A DNA stretch of 64,000 nt from Paracoccaceae bacterium (GTDB lineage: Bacteria; Pseudomonadota; Alphaproteobacteria; Rhodobacterales; Rhodobacteraceae): contig JAUYQR010000003.1 of assembly GCA_030697175.1 (NCBI GenBank), positions 248,001-312,000 of the forward strand, given 5' to 3'. The notes beneath the pieces were generated by a model. It did no database searches. It was not told the origin of the DNA and saw only the letters and a list, made by a program, of their open reading frames with translations. This document shows positions 55,105 to 63,553 of this stretch, piece by piece. The translations under genes were made by a program, and so were the position numbers. How positions within the stretch are numbered: the stretch's first letter is position 1; every line of letters starts with the position of its first letter.

Positions 55105-55434
55105 TCAGATTGAAACCAGGCGAACCGCGACGGTCGCGACCCCTGCCCCGGCTGTCTTGGCCACGGTTCCAAGGCGTGTGTTGCCGCTGGCGGTTTCGGT
55201 CACAAGGCCAGCCGTCGATTCCCAGTAGACCGGCTCGCCAAGGGCGAGCGTCTGCGCCCCGACCTTCGGAAGTTCGAAGACGCCAGTGACGGCAACGTCA
55301 ACCGGTTCACCGGCCGCTGCGCTGCCAAGGGCGACGCCTGCAATGCTGCCTGCGATTACGATTCCGCCGCTGGAAACCAGTTCCGGGGCCGGGATGGTGA
55401 GTTGGCTTCCCGCCTGTACAAAATTCGTGGCCAT
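55105..55434 (-). CDS. DUF2190 capsid accessory protein
   Basis: 109 aa from the ATG at 55434 with AAGGGG upstream. Seen: MATNFVQAGSQLTIPAPELV, SGGIVIAGSIAGVALGSAAAGEPVDVAVTGVFELPK and VYWESTAGLVTETASGN, the beta-rich DUF2190 pattern of phage head decoration proteins. It lies directly after the gpW-like gene. It is the last structural gene before the integration module. Confidence 0.88.
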   Translation of the reverse strand: MATNFVQAGSQLTIPAPELVSSGGIVIAGSIAGVALGSAAAGEPVDVAVTGVFELPKVGAQTLALGEPVYWESTAGLVTETASGNTRLGTVAKTAGAGVATVAVRLVSI

Positions 55435-55435
55435 A

Positions 55436-55651
55436 TTAGACCCCTTTCGATGTGAGTGGATAAACGATCGACTGCCGGGGGCGTGTTGCCCCGGCAATCT
55501 CGGAGTCGAGGGCGGCTACGGCGCGGGCCATTTCGGAGTCGGACTTGTATTCGACCCGTTCCCCGTTGCTGTCCGTGACCGATCGAAGCCCGTTGTAACG
55601 GGCCTCTTTCAGGCGGTCGCGCCATTCGATCAGCAGGGCCAGCGTTGCCAC
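55436..55651 (-). CDS. gpW-like head-tail joining protein
   Basis: 71 aa, GTG start at 55651 three bases after the capsid stop. Seen: LIEWRDRLKEARYNGLRSVTDSNGERVEYKSDSEMARAVAALD, a helix-strand-helix layout with the length and charge pattern of lambda gpW (68 aa), which seals the filled head and provides the attachment point for a tail. Its presence means the element can make a tail-ready head. Confidence 0.8.
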   Translation of the reverse strand: MATLALLIEWRDRLKEARYNGLRSVTDSNGERVEYKSDSEMARAVAALDSEIAGATRPRQSIVYPLTSKGV

Positions 55652-55654
55652 GGC

Positions 55655-57406
55655 TTACGCACCGGCCGCGCGATAGGCGCCGCGCCAATCAAGCCAGCCG
55701 CTTCCGAAGTCGAGGAACGCCCGGTACTGAAGGCCAAGTGTGTTCCAAGCCTCTTGACGCTGGATTTGCACCCCTTGCGCGGCGGCAAGGTAGCCATATT
55801 GCAGCGAAGGAACTTGTGCCGGATCGGCCAAGACGTACCACGTGTTTCCGGTTAGGCGAGGTTCGACAACCAAGGTCAGCTTGCCAGCGAAGGCCGCAAC
55901 ATCATCGGTCGTTGCCGCGTAGATCGAGGCAAGCAGCTTTTCAGCGGACGTTTCCAGATCAGGCGAGACCACAAGGTACTTGGGCGTTGCGGCGATGGTC
56001 GTCTTGCCGTCCAGCCCCTTTACCGTCCGCATGTGTTTGCGGGCCGCCGACAGAGCGGTTTCAGAAAGCGCCGACGGCGCGCCCGAAACACTGTTGCCCC
56101 GGCTGGCATCGAACACGGGAGTCCCGTCGCTGAGATCCGGGTTGCCGGTCAGCATGGCCACCATTTCTTCGGCTTCGGTCTGTGCGGCGGCTTGACCCAT
56201 TGCGGCGGTCATATCGCCAAGAAGGTTTAAATCGTCGTCGATCAGAAGCTTGCGGCTGACGTTGATTGCGCGACCGAAGGTCTTCAGGCGCATAACCTCA
56301 CCGGACTCTGCCCGGTTGGTATGCTTGAACTCGCCGCTTTCCGTCATCTCTTCCAGCCGGCCCATCTCGCCGATACGGATCGAGGTGGACTCTTTGAAGT
56401 TCGGAAGGGTCCGTTGCCGGGCAAGCGCCTTCAATGGGGACTCCGCTGCCTGATAGGCTTGCGCCGCGACCTTCCCCATTGCGTTGCTGACCAGTACCGG
56501 GAAGTCGGAAGTGGTCAGGGACCGCTGAAACAGGTCGTCTGCGCTCATGCCACGCACGGACTCGCCCGATCGGGTGAGGCAGTCAGCAGCGATATCGCGC
56601 AGGCTCATGCCCACGAATTCACGGCTTGCGGCGGGAAAATCACCTCCCACCATGCGGAAGGCCAAGGCGTCGGCCGCACGGGTGCGAACTTGTGCAGGGT
56701 CGTCATTCGCCTGCCCGACCTTGATCACAGGCAGCGCCTTGCCGCGCTTCTGGATCTCTTCAAACGCGGCCGCGCGCACATCGGTAACGGTCGCGTCTGC
56801 ATCAATATGCGCGTCTGCCCAATCGGCCGGAAGGTTGGCAGATCGTGCAATCGCTCGGATCTCTTGGCGCGTCTGCGCCTTTTCTTCGTTCTCAGTTGTC
56901 ATTTGGATATCTCCGCTACGGAAACGGGCGCCCCTGTCCGCGCCGATCGGCACGGCCGAAGCCTCGTTGATCATCCAAGCCACCGCCTTTCGAATTCGTG
57001 TTTTGGTTTCCGGGTCGATTTCTTCGGTCCACTTGCTGACCCGATAGCCGATCGAGACGCCGCGAACCGTGCCTTCCGCAATGCGGGCGACAATCGGGGC
57101 GGCGTCTGCGGCTCCGGAAAGCCGGATGGTTGCCAGCAGCTTGCCACCCTCAAAGCGATGCCCGGTGATTGAACCGATTACGTCGCGGGCAGACTCGGTC
57201 CGGTGGCCATCAAGCAATGGCGCGCCTTCTAGGCCGGAAAGATTGAGTCCAGCCGGGTCCAGGCGTTCTAGGTAAGCCCCTTTACTGTCGCGGCGCACAA
57301 CGTCTGCGAAGGTCGAGATGACGGCTTCAATCGTCTGCGCCTCGGCATTCCAAGTAGACGGCTGAAACACCGCCGCGCGGGTTAGGTTGATATCAAGCTG
57401 CGCCAT
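55655..57406 (-). CDS. Prohead protease-major capsid protein fusion (HK97 type)
   Basis: 583 aa from the ATG at 57406 (AAGGA upstream; overlaps the portal stop by 14 bases). Seen: N-terminal caudoviral prohead protease (VISTFADVVRRDSKGAYLERL, LLDGHRTESARDVIGS with His, RGVSIGYRVSKW with Ser) over about 170 residues, a charged linker or delta-like scaffold region rich in Glu/Arg (residues 170-280), then an HK97-fold capsid (RIGEMGRLEEMTESGEFKH, FLDFGSGWLDWRGAYRAAGA). The protease should release itself and the scaffold during head maturation. Confidence 0.9.
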   Translation of the reverse strand: MAQLDINLTRAAVFQPSTWNAEAQTIEAVISTFADVVRRDSKGAYLERLDPAGLNLSGLEGAPLLDGHRTESARDVIGSITGHRFEGGKLLATIRLSGAADAAPIVARIAEGTVRGVSIGYRVSKWTEEIDPETKTRIRKAVAWMINEASAVPIGADRGARFRSGDIQMTTENEEKAQTRQEIRAIARSANLPADWADAHIDADATVTDVRAAAFEEIQKRGKALPVIKVGQANDDPAQVRTRAADALAFRMVGGDFPAASREFVGMSLRDIAADCLTRSGESVRGMSADDLFQRSLTTSDFPVLVSNAMGKVAAQAYQAAESPLKALARQRTLPNFKESTSIRIGEMGRLEEMTESGEFKHTNRAESGEVMRLKTFGRAINVSRKLLIDDDLNLLGDMTAAMGQAAAQTEAEEMVAMLTGNPDLSDGTPVFDASRGNSVSGAPSALSETALSAARKHMRTVKGLDGKTTIAATPKYLVVSPDLETSAEKLLASIYAATTDDVAAFAGKLTLVVEPRLTGNTWYVLADPAQVPSLQYGYLAAAQGVQIQRQEAWNTLGLQYRAFLDFGSGWLDWRGAYRAAGA

Positions 57407-58751
57407 TTTCAGAGTCCTTGTCTTTGGCCACGGTTCCCCGTTCGGCCTCAATTTCCGCGTCCAGGTCCTCGAGAATCCATCCGCGTTCGGCCACGGCCTT
57501 GCGGCGGCTTGTAAGACCAGCTTCCAACTCGGCTTTGGTGGCGCTGATATCCTTCAGCGGGTCCACTTGCAGCGGACGCGGCGGCAGCCAATCGGCCTGC
57601 AAATAGGCTTCTGGGTTCGCTTCGAAGTCCGGCGCTTCCAAGTCTCCGGACAGGATGCCGTGCAAAATCACAGCGCGCCAAACCGGGGCGAGAAACTGGG
57701 GAACAAGCACGGTATATTGGACTTGCTCCACCCTCTGCCGAAACGGCAACAGACCAGCGCGAAGGCTGGAATAGTTCGCTCCGGTCAGATCGCCGGAAAG
57801 CATGTGATCGGGCAGCCCAAGGCCGGCCGCCAGTTGGCGTAAGTTTAACTTGATAAACTCGCCCATTTGCTGGGCCTGTTGAGGCGAATTGAATTTGATA
57901 TCCGTTCCGCTAGGCAAACGGACTAGCGCGCCGGGTTCAAGGCTCGGCGTCTCTTCGTTGTTAAGCGGATCTCCCGTGCCGCTTTGGTCGATGATGAACC
58001 CGGCCATCATGGCAGAGACTTGCGCGCCCTTCAGAAGGGCATCACAGAGTCGGTCGAGGTCTCCGGCGGGAAGGATGATCGGTGCCAACCACGACACTCC
58101 CCGCAACTGCCCTGCGGCCAGCGGCTTGACCACATGCAGCACGGAGTCCGCTTCGACCCGGACCGAAGGCGCATAAGTTTGCCACGCCTGCCCCGGTCGT
58201 TCCGGTACAATCCAGTAGGCAACCCGGCATCCGGTAGCGTCCAGTTCAACGCCCGAAAATATCGAACGGCCGCCCGACAGTTCCAATGTCTTGGACTCGT
58301 CCAGCATTTCAACAGGCAGGACGCGGATTCTGGGACCGTCTGCCATGTCACTGATCAAGGCAACGGCTTCGCCCGCGACAACCAATGAATTCGCCACCGC
58401 GACCTGAAGCCCTGCAAAGTCTGTCCGCCGTTCAGCGTCTGCCCGGTTGCACCAGTCCGAGAAATGCTGATTTAGTGCGTTGCGGGTCGCCGCGTCTGGA
58501 TGACGGGCAGCTGGTTGAATTCCGGGACCGATCAGGGCGCCAACCCAATTCCCCACGGCATTGGAGATGAAGGGCGCATTCATCGCTAGGTGAGACGCCC
58601 GCGACCGTATCGCCGGGCCAGCGGCTGCGGTCTCAGGATTGATCCGGCCAAAGGTTCCCATACCCACGCCGCGACGGCCACCGGTTGCCCCGTCAAAGCG
58701 ACGGGTTCGGGCGGGTTCGGCCTTGCCGAAGATACGGGAAAAGATGCTCAT
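57393..58751 (-). CDS. Phage portal protein, lambda family
   Basis: 452 aa. Seen: an Arg/Gly-rich head, SRASHLAMNAPFISNAVGNWVGALIGPGIQP near residue 50, VVAGEAVALISDMADGPRIRVLPVEML, VRVEADSVLHVVKPLAAGQLRGVSWLAP and the wing QLAAGLGLPDHMLSGDLTGANYSSLRAGLL. This is the gpB-type dodecameric portal through which DNA enters the head. Its ATG overlaps the preceding gene's stop by four bases. Confidence 0.93.
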   Translation of the reverse strand: MSIFSRIFGKAEPARTRRFDGATGGRRGVGMGTFGRINPETAAAGPAIRSRASHLAMNAPFISNAVGNWVGALIGPGIQPAARHPDAATRNALNQHFSDWCNRADAERRTDFAGLQVAVANSLVVAGEAVALISDMADGPRIRVLPVEMLDESKTLELSGGRSIFSGVELDATGCRVAYWIVPERPGQAWQTYAPSVRVEADSVLHVVKPLAAGQLRGVSWLAPIILPAGDLDRLCDALLKGAQVSAMMAGFIIDQSGTGDPLNNEETPSLEPGALVRLPSGTDIKFNSPQQAQQMGEFIKLNLRQLAAGLGLPDHMLSGDLTGANYSSLRAGLLPFRQRVEQVQYTVLVPQFLAPVWRAVILHGILSGDLEAPDFEANPEAYLQADWLPPRPLQVDPLKDISATKAELEAGLTSRRKAVAERGWILEDLDAEIEAERGTVAKDKDSENGAA

Positions 58752-59299
58752 TCGGTTTGCCCCAAATACGCGATGACGGGCCGGATAAGGTCCGCTGCCG
58801 GGCAGACCAAAGTTCCGAGATGCGTCTCATTGGTCAGAAGATCGACTTTGCCCCGATCAGAGGCGGTATCACCGTCCTTCCAAAAGATCGTCGGCTTGAT
58901 ATGGCGCTTGCCGTCGCTGCCACGGGTGAAGCGAATGCGGATGATCCATTCTTCGCCCGCTTGGGTTCCCCGGATGATCGAGTGAAGTGCCGAAGGGTAG
59001 ACAATAGCCCCGCCCTGCTTTGCCCAGTCCGAATGCTTCCCCATGAACGCCGGGGGCTGATTGAGGGCAGTATTCACAACACCAAGTTCCGTCCCACTCA
59101 GCCCGCAATCGCGCGCCGCCAGCAGTAGCCGTGCCCGCGCAATTTCTGCCGGCTCGTATTCGGATGGCGAAGTGCGACCCTTGCCAGGTTTGCTTTCAAG
59201 AAGTGTCAGTAGCAGCGGCCCCCGCAACACGCTTTGTAGCGCATCAGGGTTGCTGTTTTCATGAGGGGCCAGGATGGTGGCAATCTGGGCGAGGCGCAT
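58748..59299 (-). CDS. Unknown protein upstream of portal gene
   Basis: 183 aa that I do not recognise. Seen: SEYEPAEIARARLLLAARDCGLSGTELGVVNTALNQPPAF, an HTH-like helical block in the first half, then YPSALHSIIRGTQAGEEWIIRIRFTRGSDGKRHIKPTIFW, a strand-rich second half. MerR-like DNA binding is possible but not shown. Coupled to the portal gene by a 4-base overlap and preceded by two palindromic operators, so it leads a head-gene transcript. A role as regulator or head assembly factor is conjecture. Confidence 0.7.
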   Translation of the reverse strand: MRLAQIATILAPHENSNPDALQSVLRGPLLLTLLESKPGKGRTSPSEYEPAEIARARLLLAARDCGLSGTELGVVNTALNQPPAFMGKHSDWAKQGGAIVYPSALHSIIRGTQAGEEWIIRIRFTRGSDGKRHIKPTIFWKDGDTASDRGKVDLLTNETHLGTLVCPAADLIRPVIAYLGQTE

Positions 59300-59333
59300 G
59301 GCGGTGTCTCCTGTTTCGACACCTTATGTCATC

Positions 59334-59373
59334 TTGCACTGATTCGTGCAAGTTATTGCATTGCGAGATGCAA
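59334..59373. promoter_or_regulatory. Twin palindromic operators
   Basis: TTGCAC-TGATTC-GTGCAA at 59334-59351 and TTGCAT-TGCGAG-ATGCAA at 59356-59373. Identical layout, centres 22 bases apart (two helical turns), 35 bases before the unknown gene's ATG. Fits cooperative binding of a dimeric repressor that controls the portal/capsid operon. Confidence 0.75.
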
Positions 59374-59443
59374 CATGCTAAATGATTCTCACTTCCTCTG
59401 TGATGGTGGGAAGTGCCGTCAGGGGTGACGGTTGCCATGAGAC

Positions 59444-59483
59444 GGGCAGCGGCGGCGTTAGTGGAGTTCCGTCGCCGCTGCCC
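59444..59483. other. Long GC-rich hairpin in a leader
   Basis: GGGCAGCGGCGGCG, a 12-base loop, CGTCGCCGCTGCCC; 13 of 14 pairs match. Lies 23 bases before the 51-aa gene and has no T-run. It could be a leader element or an RNA structure that regulates translation. Confidence 0.5.
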
Positions 59484-59506
59484 AAGCACAAAAGAAAGGA
59501 TGTGCC

Positions 59507-59662
59507 ATGAGTGCGACTCAATCTGGAAAGCTTCGGCGGATGGCTCGTAACCTAGCGCGTGCGGGACTGCCCTTTGAATTGGCGGCGCTTCTGATCGCGC
59601 AGCATATGCGCCAAGTCGGGATTCCCATCACGCCCGAAAATCTGGATGCGGCTTTCGCCTAA
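59507..59662 (+). CDS. Small basic protein, 51 aa, unknown
   Basis: ATG at 59507 with AAGAAAGGA six bases upstream; stop at 59660-59662. Seen: MSATQSGKLRRMARNLARAG, then FELAALLIAQHMRQVG and PITPENLDAAFA. Predicted helical and basic, no cysteine. I do not recognise it. It lies divergent from the portal operon, across from the twin operators, where satellites keep regulators or capsid-size proteins; the sequence alone does not show either. Confidence 0.55.
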   Translation: MSATQSGKLRRMARNLARAGLPFELAALLIAQHMRQVGIPITPENLDAAFA

Positions 59663-59726
59663 CATGACATTTGCCGAATCGCGTCCAGATGACTAGCTTC
59701 CTGATTGGACAAGTTGCGAGGAATGC

Positions 59727-60035
59727 GTGCGAATATACATTTCTATGGTCGGATGCGGCAATAAAATCTACAAAGTAGACACGATTAGGCACGGCGGAAA
59801 AATTTGGCTGGTACCCGAGTGGTTCGAAGTGGTGGGTCACGGTTACATGATTCCGGAGCGTATTTTGAGGATGGATCATCTAAGTCACCAAGTCGGTGCA
59901 TTTGCTGGATCAGATTTTGTGTTGAATGAACCAATCCCAGAGGAAGCACTGTACAAGGAACCTACGGTCATCCAAGTCGCACTTTACGAAATGCAGCGCC
60001 AGCCCGATATTCGCGTTCAAATTGGTAACGCGTAA
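59727..60035 (+). CDS. Unknown protein, 102 aa
   Basis: GTG at 59727 (ATG at 59745 in frame) with GCGAGGA upstream. Seen: IYISMVGCGNKIYKVDTIRHGGKIWLVPEWFEVV with aromatic-rich strands, then a polar tail. AT-richer than the surrounding phage genes. No family recognised; part of the accessory pocket of the element. Confidence 0.5.
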   Translation: MRIYISMVGCGNKIYKVDTIRHGGKIWLVPEWFEVVGHGYMIPERILRMDHLSHQVGAFAGSDFVLNEPIPEEALYKEPTVIQVALYEMQRQPDIRVQIGNA

Positions 60036-60163
60036 ACATCCGAAGCGCCAATATTATCAGACTTTGCATGTTTCAACAGTAAGGTGAATGTCAATTTAGA
60101 CGTCCGTTGAAAAAGATATCGAATCAGACCATGGTCACTGTATCGCAACAGATGGAGTCGACC

Positions 60164-60343
60164 ATGACATACGAAAGCCAATGCCAGTTCGGACGCGCAA
60201 TTGCTGCCTCTGAGATTGACGATTGCAAGGCAACCGGAAATTACCCTAAGTTAATTCGCGCTATCCGGGAGATGGCCGATCAAAGCCACGGGGTCTCGAT
60301 CGGCTTCCTGCAAGCGATTGCAGAAAAGGCAGCCAGACGGTAA
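60164..60343 (+). CDS. Unknown small protein, 59 aa
   Basis: ATG at 60164 with GGAG six bases before it; longer in-frame versions start at 60131 (ATG) or 60107 (TTG). Seen: FGRAIAASEIDDCKATGNYPKLIRAIREMAD, predicted helical, one cysteine. Function unknown. Codon use is AT-rich compared with the chromosome. Confidence 0.45.
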   Translation: MTYESQCQFGRAIAASEIDDCKATGNYPKLIRAIREMADQSHGVSIGFLQAIAEKAARR

Positions 60344-60438
60344 TCTAGAGAGCAGCAATATGGAAACTTCTCAATTCCCATATTGCTGTGCCACTTTTGG
60401 CCGCCTTATACATTCTCAGCTTAAAATATATGAAGCAG

Positions 60439-61131
60439 TCATGGGATCTCCTTTAGTCGGACACACCAATCCCGACTGACGACGACCTCGGCGCCACAGG
60501 ATTTGCATGAAAAGCGGCTCTGGTCCTGCAATTCTTCGGCTGGGAATTTATTCTTAGCATCGCATTTCGGGCAATTGAAGTCGTGATACATTCTAAAGAA
60601 TTTCCAGACACCATCTGATTCTTCAACGCCGAAAACACCTTTGCAATTTGCGCATGTGAATTTACCATCACGCCTTAATAGCCGTTCGGTACGCTGAATC
60701 TGAAAGCCACATGGACATTTCATAGATATGTTCACTTTAAAGTTGGTAGCGAACAATGATGAGTTCAGTATGCGCTCAATCTCTTTTGATATTTCAATTA
60801 TTTTGGGTCGAGCATCGCTCGCAATAAACAACTTGCCTTCCTTGTGCTGCCTAATCGTCGGTTCGTGCAGATAGCTTCCCAGAGTGTTCCAATGCTTGTT
60901 GATCCATGAGGCTGTAAGGCGGGCGTCTGTTCCCAAGTGATGCATGACCTTTGCAGCTTGTCCTGAGATATCTTCAATCCCAACCGAGATTGAACGGTCA
61001 CTCTCAATCAACGAATCTATCTCCTTCAGTTCCTTTATGAGTCTTCCGGGTTGCCAAGTTTCCATTGTTTCGTCGTCAACTTCATCTTGGTAAGCCTGCA
61101 AAAGTTCGTAGGCTAGACATTCAATCGCCAT
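60439..61131 (-). CDS. Zinc-ribbon protein of unknown role, N-terminus uncertain
   Basis: 230 aa from the ATG at 61131. Seen: a helical N-terminal half (LKEIDSLIESDRSISVGIE; HLGTDARLTASWINKHWNTLGSYLHEP) and a C-terminal half with two zinc ribbons, CPC/CANC and CPKC/CKSC. Open reading continues upstream in the same frame without a usable start codon to the terminase stop at 61267 and looks coding (FEAATQLNLTGDDAFLQPIALRLRM). The gene is AT-rich against its phage neighbours. A defence or cargo role is plausible but undemonstrated. Confidence 0.65.
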   Translation of the reverse strand: MAIECLAYELLQAYQDEVDDETMETWQPGRLIKELKEIDSLIESDRSISVGIEDISGQAAKVMHHLGTDARLTASWINKHWNTLGSYLHEPTIRQHKEGKLFIASDARPKIIEISKEIERILNSSLFATNFKVNISMKCPCGFQIQRTERLLRRDGKFTCANCKGVFGVEESDGVWKFFRMYHDFNCPKCDAKNKFPAEELQDQSRFSCKSCGAEVVVSRDWCVRLKEIP

Positions 61132-61266
61132 CCTCAGCCGTAGGGCAATCGGCTGTAGAAATGCATCATCTCCCGTCAGATTCAGTTGGGTCGCGGCTTC
61201 AAAGTGATGACGGGCGCGCGCTCTGAAATCTATTTTGTTAGTTATGCGCTTTGATATAGCTAGCCC

Positions 61267-63024
61267 TCACCTCTCCAACCACTTGCTGCGAATTAATGTT
61301 GCAGCCTTTTTCGGCGCTGCCTCAGTCGATAGTTCTTCGGCTCGCCTGTCAAGGTTCACCCCGATCAGTTGCCGGGCAGCCCAAGCATAGACTGTAGCGT
61401 CAAGTGTCTCCGCTCGCTTCCCCTTGATCCTCTCGAACCGGGCTTGTGGCACCCCGCGGGCGTAGCGCACTACTTTCCGTTCGCTGGCCAACTGTTCAAA
61501 GAACACCGGTTCGAGCGCATCGCCGAACCGGACGCCCATTCCTCGTGCCAGGCGGGCGAACAACTGCGACTTCACCGCATCCGACCCCACCAGCCAAAGC
61601 AGCTGGCCCTTGGTGCCTGACTTTTGCAGGAACGGCCGGCTGAACCCCGGTACACCTTTGATCGAGACCACCCGCCGGCCGAACCGTGGCCGCGTAAAGC
61701 TGTTCACGATATCAGTATGTCCACCGTCCCCACTGTCTATACAGGCTGTATCTACACGGATGGTGCCGCCATTGGGATGCTTCCAAGTTTGCTTTAGCAA
61801 AGCGTCGAGATCCTGCCAGACCGCCTCACCGTCGATCGGCCCCCAGAACACCCGATGATCTAGGCAGAACAGGTCGCTGCGGCCGTGGCCTAGTATGACG
61901 CATTCCAAGCGGTCATCCTGACAGTCAACACCTAGGGTCAGAAAAAGAACGTCTGCAGGCAACGCAGCCAAGCTGAACGGCTCACGGCGGCCGTACAATT
62001 CGTGTTCATCTAGGTCTTCTGCGCCACTAGACCACGGCTCCCCAAGCACAAGGTTTGTGAACGTCTGAAGGGTCTCAGGACTCTTCTTCGCCTCTAAAAA
62101 CTCGGCCGCAAGCTTGCCCCACCGGGCGTTGAAATGCGGGCTGACAAGCGCGTTGATCTTAAACCCAGCGTGGCCTTTTACGTCGGCCGCCGTTGCGCGC
62201 CACCGGCCCTTTGCTACCATCGCAGGCTTCTGCGCCTCGGTCACAACGCAGCCGTTATTAGGGCAAACCCAATGCGCCGAGTCTGGATCACCTTCAACCC
62301 ACCGAATATCTGCCCATTTTATTTCCGCGAAGTCTCCACATGAGGGGCACGGGCATTCGTAAATCCGCTTGTCTGACTTGTCATAAAGCCGCGTTGCCGG
62401 GCCATAGTCGAAGACGGGAGTTGATCCGGCTATGATCTTACGGTCTCTGAAGGTCAGCGTTCGCATGGTGGCAAGTTCGATCGGGTCTCCTTCCTGAGAC
62501 ACTTCGAAGCCGTCGATCTCATCCAAGATCAGAATTTTAGCGGTATGGCGCCGTAAGTTTCGCGGACTCTTGGCTGCCACGAATTTCAATGATCCGCCGC
62601 TGAACCGTCGATTTAGCATGGTTGATCGACCGGACTCGTCGGCTTCGGTCGAAAGCAGACCGCGCAAGCTTGGCGATGCTTCAAACACGGCTTCCAGGTC
62701 CACCGCAAAGTCTCTTGCGTCATCGGCGGTCGGCTGGACTGCCAAGATCGGCGCGGGGCTGTTTGCGACCTGACTTGCGATGATGCCAGAAAGAAGGGCC
62801 GTGTAACCAATGCGGGCCGATTTAAGCACCGTGACTTGCTCTATTCCAGGATCATCGAGGGCATCGCAGATGCCCCTTTGGTAGGCCCATAGCTTCATCC
62901 GGCCGGGCAGCGCGGACGCGGCTTGCGGCAGGTACACGTTGCTTTCGATCCACTTCGCTAACGGCACATCGGCCGGCGGGCGAAGGGCCAGCATTGCCTT
63001 CCGGCGGATTGCGTCAATCCCCAT
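61267..63024 (-). CDS. Terminase large subunit, GpA family
   Basis: 585 aa from the ATG at 63024, overlapping the small-subunit gene by 11 bases. Seen: Walker-like VLKSARIGYTALLSGI, Walker B ILILDEIDGFEVSQEGDP, a zinc-like CPCPSCG and CPNNGC site, and the nuclease-region LTLGVDCQDDRLECVILG and CIDSGDGGHTDIV. Known: GpA-type enzymes cut DNA at cos sites and drive it into the head. Its family implies cos packaging in this element. Confidence 0.94.
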   Translation of the reverse strand: MGIDAIRRKAMLALRPPADVPLAKWIESNVYLPQAASALPGRMKLWAYQRGICDALDDPGIEQVTVLKSARIGYTALLSGIIASQVANSPAPILAVQPTADDARDFAVDLEAVFEASPSLRGLLSTEADESGRSTMLNRRFSGGSLKFVAAKSPRNLRRHTAKILILDEIDGFEVSQEGDPIELATMRTLTFRDRKIIAGSTPVFDYGPATRLYDKSDKRIYECPCPSCGDFAEIKWADIRWVEGDPDSAHWVCPNNGCVVTEAQKPAMVAKGRWRATAADVKGHAGFKINALVSPHFNARWGKLAAEFLEAKKSPETLQTFTNLVLGEPWSSGAEDLDEHELYGRREPFSLAALPADVLFLTLGVDCQDDRLECVILGHGRSDLFCLDHRVFWGPIDGEAVWQDLDALLKQTWKHPNGGTIRVDTACIDSGDGGHTDIVNSFTRPRFGRRVVSIKGVPGFSRPFLQKSGTKGQLLWLVGSDAVKSQLFARLARGMGVRFGDALEPVFFEQLASERKVVRYARGVPQARFERIKGKRAETLDATVYAWAARQLIGVNLDRRAEELSTEAAPKKAATLIRSKWLER

Positions 63025-63553
63025 TTGCCAGCCCCGCAAGTGCCGCTTTGATCTCGGCCCCGATCTCCGCCACGTCATGCGCGCCAAGGTGAGGCAGCTT
63101 CGACCCAATGCGCGACGGGACCGCTAGAAGCGCGGCCCGAACATCCCGCAACACGTTTTCCCACTCTTTCACCACGTCGGCCGTGCTGACCATCTCGCCA
63201 CGGGATGCGGCGTTGTTGATTGCCAGCTTGTCAGCCTGTTCCCGTGCCAGGCGAAGCTTCTCAGCCTTCAGTTCGTCGGTGACCGGCCCGGCCTTGCCGC
63301 CGAGCTTCGCCCCGTCTCTCAGCCGGGATAAGTAGTTTTGCAGCGACTTGCGCACGTCGAACCGGCCGCGACTGGACCGCACCATTACGCCGTCGCGGGC
63401 AAGCTGCCTCATACGTGCCGCGGTGAGTCCGAAGAACGCCGAAAGTTCAGGCTCGGTCATCGTCTCTGAGATGCCCGGTTGATCAACTGCGGGCTTCTCT
63501 GTCTGTTGCACCATAGGTCCAAGCAGATCGGCCAATTCTGGATAGGTCAACAT
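63014..63553 (-). CDS. Terminase small subunit, Nu1-like
   Basis: 179 aa, ATG at 63553 with AGGT upstream. Seen: winged-helix LSAFFGLTAARMRQLARDGVMVRSSRGRFDV in the first half, matching the DNA-binding part of Nu1-type subunits; a basic linker with LRDGAKLGGKAGPVTDELKAEKLRL; helical C-terminal part. It should recognise the packaging site, for which the repeats directly upstream (63719-63941) are candidates. Confidence 0.85.
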   Translation of the reverse strand: MLTYPELADLLGPMVQQTEKPAVDQPGISETMTEPELSAFFGLTAARMRQLARDGVMVRSSRGRFDVRKSLQNYLSRLRDGAKLGGKAGPVTDELKAEKLRLAREQADKLAINNAASRGEMVSTADVVKEWENVLRDVRAALLAVPSRIGSKLPHLGAHDVAEIGAEIKAALAGLANGD

